From Streptomyces sp. NBC_00659 (GTDB taxonomy: Bacteria; Actinomycetota; Actinomycetes; Streptomycetales; Streptomycetaceae): 64,000 bases of DNA. The stretch spans positions 8,060,001 through 8,124,000 of the forward strand of contig NZ_CP109031.1 of the NCBI RefSeq assembly GCF_036226925.1. The letters run 5' to 3'. Shown here piece by piece: positions 61,740 to 64,000 of the stretch (its first letter is position 1; every line of letters starts with the position of its first letter). The notes beneath the pieces were generated by a model. It was not told the DNA's origin. It saw only the letters and a list, made by a program, of their open reading frames with translations, and ran no database searches. The translations under genes were made by a program, and so were the position numbers.

Positions 61740-63857
61740 ATGTCTCACCTTCGCGCACCGGCCACACGCGCAGACCGCCGTGAGGGCGGCCGGCACGGCC
61801 GACCGGCCGCCCGCGCCACCCTCGCGCCGCCCGAGACGCACCTGCGGCCCCAGCTGCTGCGCCTCGCGGTCCTGCCGCCGACCGCCGTGGCATTGAGTGC
61901 GTGCGCCGCCGTCCTGTTCACCGTCCGCTCCACCGGCGCCCGCCCCGGCCCCGTCCTGTGGGCCGTCCTCGCCGGAGCGGTCGGCGTGGCCCTGGCCGCC
62001 GTCCTGATCGCCGCCGTGGCCGCCGACCGCGCCGCCGCCTCCGTACGGGAACGCATAGGAGCCCTGCGCCGCACGAGCGCCCGCACCGAGACGGAACTGC
62101 GCGACGTCGTCGAGGGACTGCGCCGCGGCGAGGACCCGCCCGCGCGCAGGAAGCGCCGCCGCCCGCCCGCGGACGCCGACGACTTCGAGCTGCTCGCCGC
62201 CGACCTCTCCCGTGCCCATGAGGGCGCCGTCGCGGCCGTCGTGCAGGCCGCACAGCTCTCCAGCCGGACGGGCGACGACCAGAAGGTCGAGGTGTTCGTC
62301 AATCTGGCCCGGCGCCTCCAGTCCCTCGTGCACCGCGAGATCTCCATTCTCGACGAGCTGGAGAACGAGATCGAGGACCCGGACCTCCTCAAAGGGCTCT
62401 TCCACGTCGACCACCTGGCCACCCGCATCCGGCGTCACGCCGAGAACCTGGCCGTGCTCGGCGGCGCCGTCTCGCGCCGGCAGTGGAGCAACCCCGTCTC
62501 CATGACCGAGGTGCTGCGCTCCGCGATCGCCGAGGTCGAGCAGTACTCGCGGGTCAAGCTGGTGCCCCCGATCGACGGCACCCTGCGCGGCCACGCGGTC
62601 GCCGACGTCATCCACCTGCTCGCCGAACTCGTCGAGAACGCCACCCTGTTCTCCGCCCCGCACACCCAGGTGCTGCTGCGCGTCGACCTCGTCACCTCGG
62701 GACTGGCCATCGAGGTGGAGGACCGCGGACTCGGCATGCAGGCGGCCGAACAGGACCGGATGAACGCCCTGCTCGCCGACCCCGACCAGGTCAATGTCGC
62801 CGGCCTGCTCCAGGACGGGCGCATCGGCCTGTTCGTGGTCTCGCAGCTCGCCCGCCGGCACGGCATCCACGTACGGCTCCAGAACAACATCTACGGCGGT
62901 GTCCAGGCCGTACTCGTGGTCCCGCAGGGCCTGTTGGGCTCGGTGCCGGACGCCGTCGAGGACGCGGGCGCGGTGCAGGCGCCGCCGAACGGGACGAACG
63001 GGGGGCACCGGCCGGCCCTCGGCCCGGGGTCCGCGCACACGCCGCCGGCCCAGGTCCCGGTGCTTCCCGCCGGCCGCGCGGCGGCCCCCGTGGTGCCACG
63101 GCAGTCGTCACGTGAGCCGTCACGTGAGCCGGCACCCGGATCCTTGCCCGAGCCCGTACGGGGGGAACGGACACCGCCGCGTGACGCGGACGCGCCGGCC
63201 GGGGGGCGCGGTGCCAAGCCGCTCCCGGTGCGCGGCGCCCGTGCGGAGCGGCCCAACCCGGCCGAGGCCGTACCCGGCATCCGCCCCGAGGACCGGCTCA
63301 CCGCCGCGGAGAACGCGGCCGGGCCGCCCACACCGCGCACCGGCGTCGTCCGCGGCACCATGGGCAAGCCCAGCCTGCCCAAGCGTCGCGCCCAGGAGCA
63401 CCTCGCTCCGCAACTGCGCGAAGGGCAGGCGCCCCGCCCGGACACGGACCACCTCGTCGGGCACGACCCGGGTCTCATGGCGGCGTTCCAGCGCGGGATC
63501 GGGCTCGCGGAGGCCGCCCACGTGGAGCCGACGGGCCGGGAACGGCCGGAAGCGTCCCGGATCCCGTCACCGACGTGGCCGGCCGCCCCGGCCGCCTTCC
63601 CGGACCGGGCGCGCCTGGAGGAACAGGCCGGGGACGGCGCGGTCCGCGCCCGCGGGGACCTGCCCCCCGGCGCCACCGCCGACGGCCGCGGCCCCCTGGA
63701 CGTACCCCCGGAGGACGGCACACCGGCGGCTCACCCCGGCAGGGCGCGCGCGACGCACGCGCCGGCACCGCAAGGAGCCCACGACCTCGCGTCCGGACAC
63801 GACCGCACCACCCGCGACCGCACCACCCGGCACGACGGGAGCGCACCGGCCGGATGA
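61740..63857 (+). CDS. cvnA: Conservon sensor-like histidine kinase CvnA
   Basis: 705 residues. Two membrane spans lie near 40-95 (LLRLAVLPPTAVALSACAAVLF and VLWAVLAGAVGVALAAVLIA in shortened form: LAVLPPTAVALSA, AVLAGAVGVALAA). A helical region with HVDHLATRIRRHAENLAVLGG precedes a GHKL ATPase domain (LLAELVENATLFSAP, N box, near 295). A long proline-rich, probably disordered tail (about 395-705) follows. In conservons CvnA works with a roadblock protein, a DUF742 protein and a Ras-like GTPase. AGGA lies five bases before the ATG. The short extracellular loop suggests membrane-state rather than ligand sensing. Confidence 0.88.
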   Translation: MSHLRAPATRADRREGGRHGRPAARATLAPPETHLRPQLLRLAVLPPTAVALSACAAVLFTVRSTGARPGPVLWAVLAGAVGVALAAVLIAAVAADRAAASVRERIGALRRTSARTETELRDVVEGLRRGEDPPARRKRRRPPADADDFELLAADLSRAHEGAVAAVVQAAQLSSRTGDDQKVEVFVNLARRLQSLVHREISILDELENEIEDPDLLKGLFHVDHLATRIRRHAENLAVLGGAVSRRQWSNPVSMTEVLRSAIAEVEQYSRVKLVPPIDGTLRGHAVADVIHLLAELVENATLFSAPHTQVLLRVDLVTSGLAIEVEDRGLGMQAAEQDRMNALLADPDQVNVAGLLQDGRIGLFVVSQLARRHGIHVRLQNNIYGGVQAVLVVPQGLLGSVPDAVEDAGAVQAPPNGTNGGHRPALGPGSAHTPPAQVPVLPAGRAAAPVVPRQSSREPSREPAPGSLPEPVRGERTPPRDADAPAGGRGAKPLPVRGARAERPNPAEAVPGIRPEDRLTAAENAAGPPTPRTGVVRGTMGKPSLPKRRAQEHLAPQLREGQAPRPDTDHLVGHDPGLMAAFQRGIGLAEAAHVEPTGRERPEASRIPSPTWPAAPAAFPDRARLEEQAGDGAVRARGDLPPGATADGRGPLDVPPEDGTPAAHPGRARATHAPAPQGAHDLASGHDRTTRDRTTRHDGSAPAG

Positions 63858-63928
63858 CCACCCCCACCGCCACAGCACCCACTCCCACCGCTCCCTCACA
63901 CCTTCGTACCTCAAGGAGTCGATCCCCC

Positions 63929-64000
63929 ATGGCGAGCGATGCGCCGACCGGTCACGTATCCGATCTCGACTGGCTGATGAGCGGCCTTGTCCAGCGCGTA
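63929..64000 (+). CDS. cvnB: Roadblock/LC7-domain protein CvnB, 3' truncated by window edge
   Basis: 24 codons are visible, MASDAPTGHVSDLDWLMSGL and four more. SDLDWLMSGLV is the usual start of CvnB roadblock proteins, which in other bacteria act on small GTPases. AAGGAG lies ten bases before the ATG. It follows cvnA by 71 bp, so the remaining conservon genes should lie beyond the window. Confidence 0.85.
   Translation, partial: MASDAPTGHVSDLDWLMSGLVQRV

Noticed and set aside
1..64000. Search by eye for CRISPR arrays, tRNA and rRNA genes, prophage or conjugative genes
   Set aside because: No regularly spaced repeats, tRNA-like cloverleaf ends, rRNA blocks or phage structural genes were recognised.

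Overview
The window is a high-GC actinobacterial chromosome segment that is almost certainly from Streptomyces. GC is very high with strongly GC-biased third codon positions, GTG starts are common, and many -10 boxes sit 6 to 8 bases before a start codon, as in leaderless mRNAs. The end of the window opens a conservon (cvnA-cvnB), and gene content and order match what I remember of the S. coelicolor fadB to hopanoid region (about SCO6732 to SCO6771). That comparison is from memory, not a search.

Left part (1-30.8 kb), metabolic and regulatory genes. A partial beta-oxidation enzyme is followed by a benzoylformate-decarboxylase-like enzyme with an IclR regulator. Next come a sugar ABC importer of the ribose type (permease, lipoprotein, double ATPase) divergent from a short-chain dehydrogenase, and a MerR regulator. 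A solitary TnpB element has landed between the decayed ends of an MFS gene and of a second gene. Then follow a macro-domain protein, a PfkB sugar kinase, two secreted peptidases (M1 and S15, the latter with a rare TTA codon in its signal peptide), a D-amino-acid-oxidase-like enzyme, an ABC-F protein, Tex, two DJ-1/PfpI-type genes, an enoyl-CoA hydratase, a small HATPase, IPP isomerase (idi), a cation-efflux protein and galE.

Middle part (31.0-38.1 kb), a compact seven-gene operon. It holds a CDP-alcohol phosphotransferase fusion, a nucleotidyltransferase, an sn-glycerol-1-phosphate-dehydrogenase-like enzyme, a second CDP-alcohol phosphotransferase with an altered active-site motif, a GT2 glycosyltransferase and a Wzm/Wzt (TagGH)-type exporter pair. 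A PHO-box-like direct repeat lies in front of it. I read it as a pathway for an uncharacterised polyol-phosphate surface glycopolymer or lipid; this is the best candidate in the window for a new system.

Hopanoid operon (38.4-52.3 kb). hpnC, hpnD, a 46-codon ORF, hpnE, a polyprenyl diphosphate synthase, shc, hpnG, hpnH, ispG, dxs and an hpnO-like aminotransferase together run from isoprenoid precursor supply through squalene and hopene to side-chain extension. An XRE-cupin regulator with a 12-bp inverted repeat in front of it and a 48-residue single-span membrane protein close the run. Many of the genes overlap by four bases (ATGA or GTGA).

Right part (52.4-64.0 kb). A tyrosine/lipid phosphatase is followed by a secreted LysM-M23 peptidase preceded by a clear ydaO-type (cyclic di-AMP) riboswitch, then an SGNH hydrolase. 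Next is an amino-acid dehydrogenase plus thiamine-diphosphate decarboxylase pair with a TetR regulator and a consensus promoter overlapped by a palindrome. An NAPE-PLD-like metallo-hydrolase and the conservon start (cvnA, partial cvnB) end the window. I found no rRNA, tRNA, CRISPR array or prophage.
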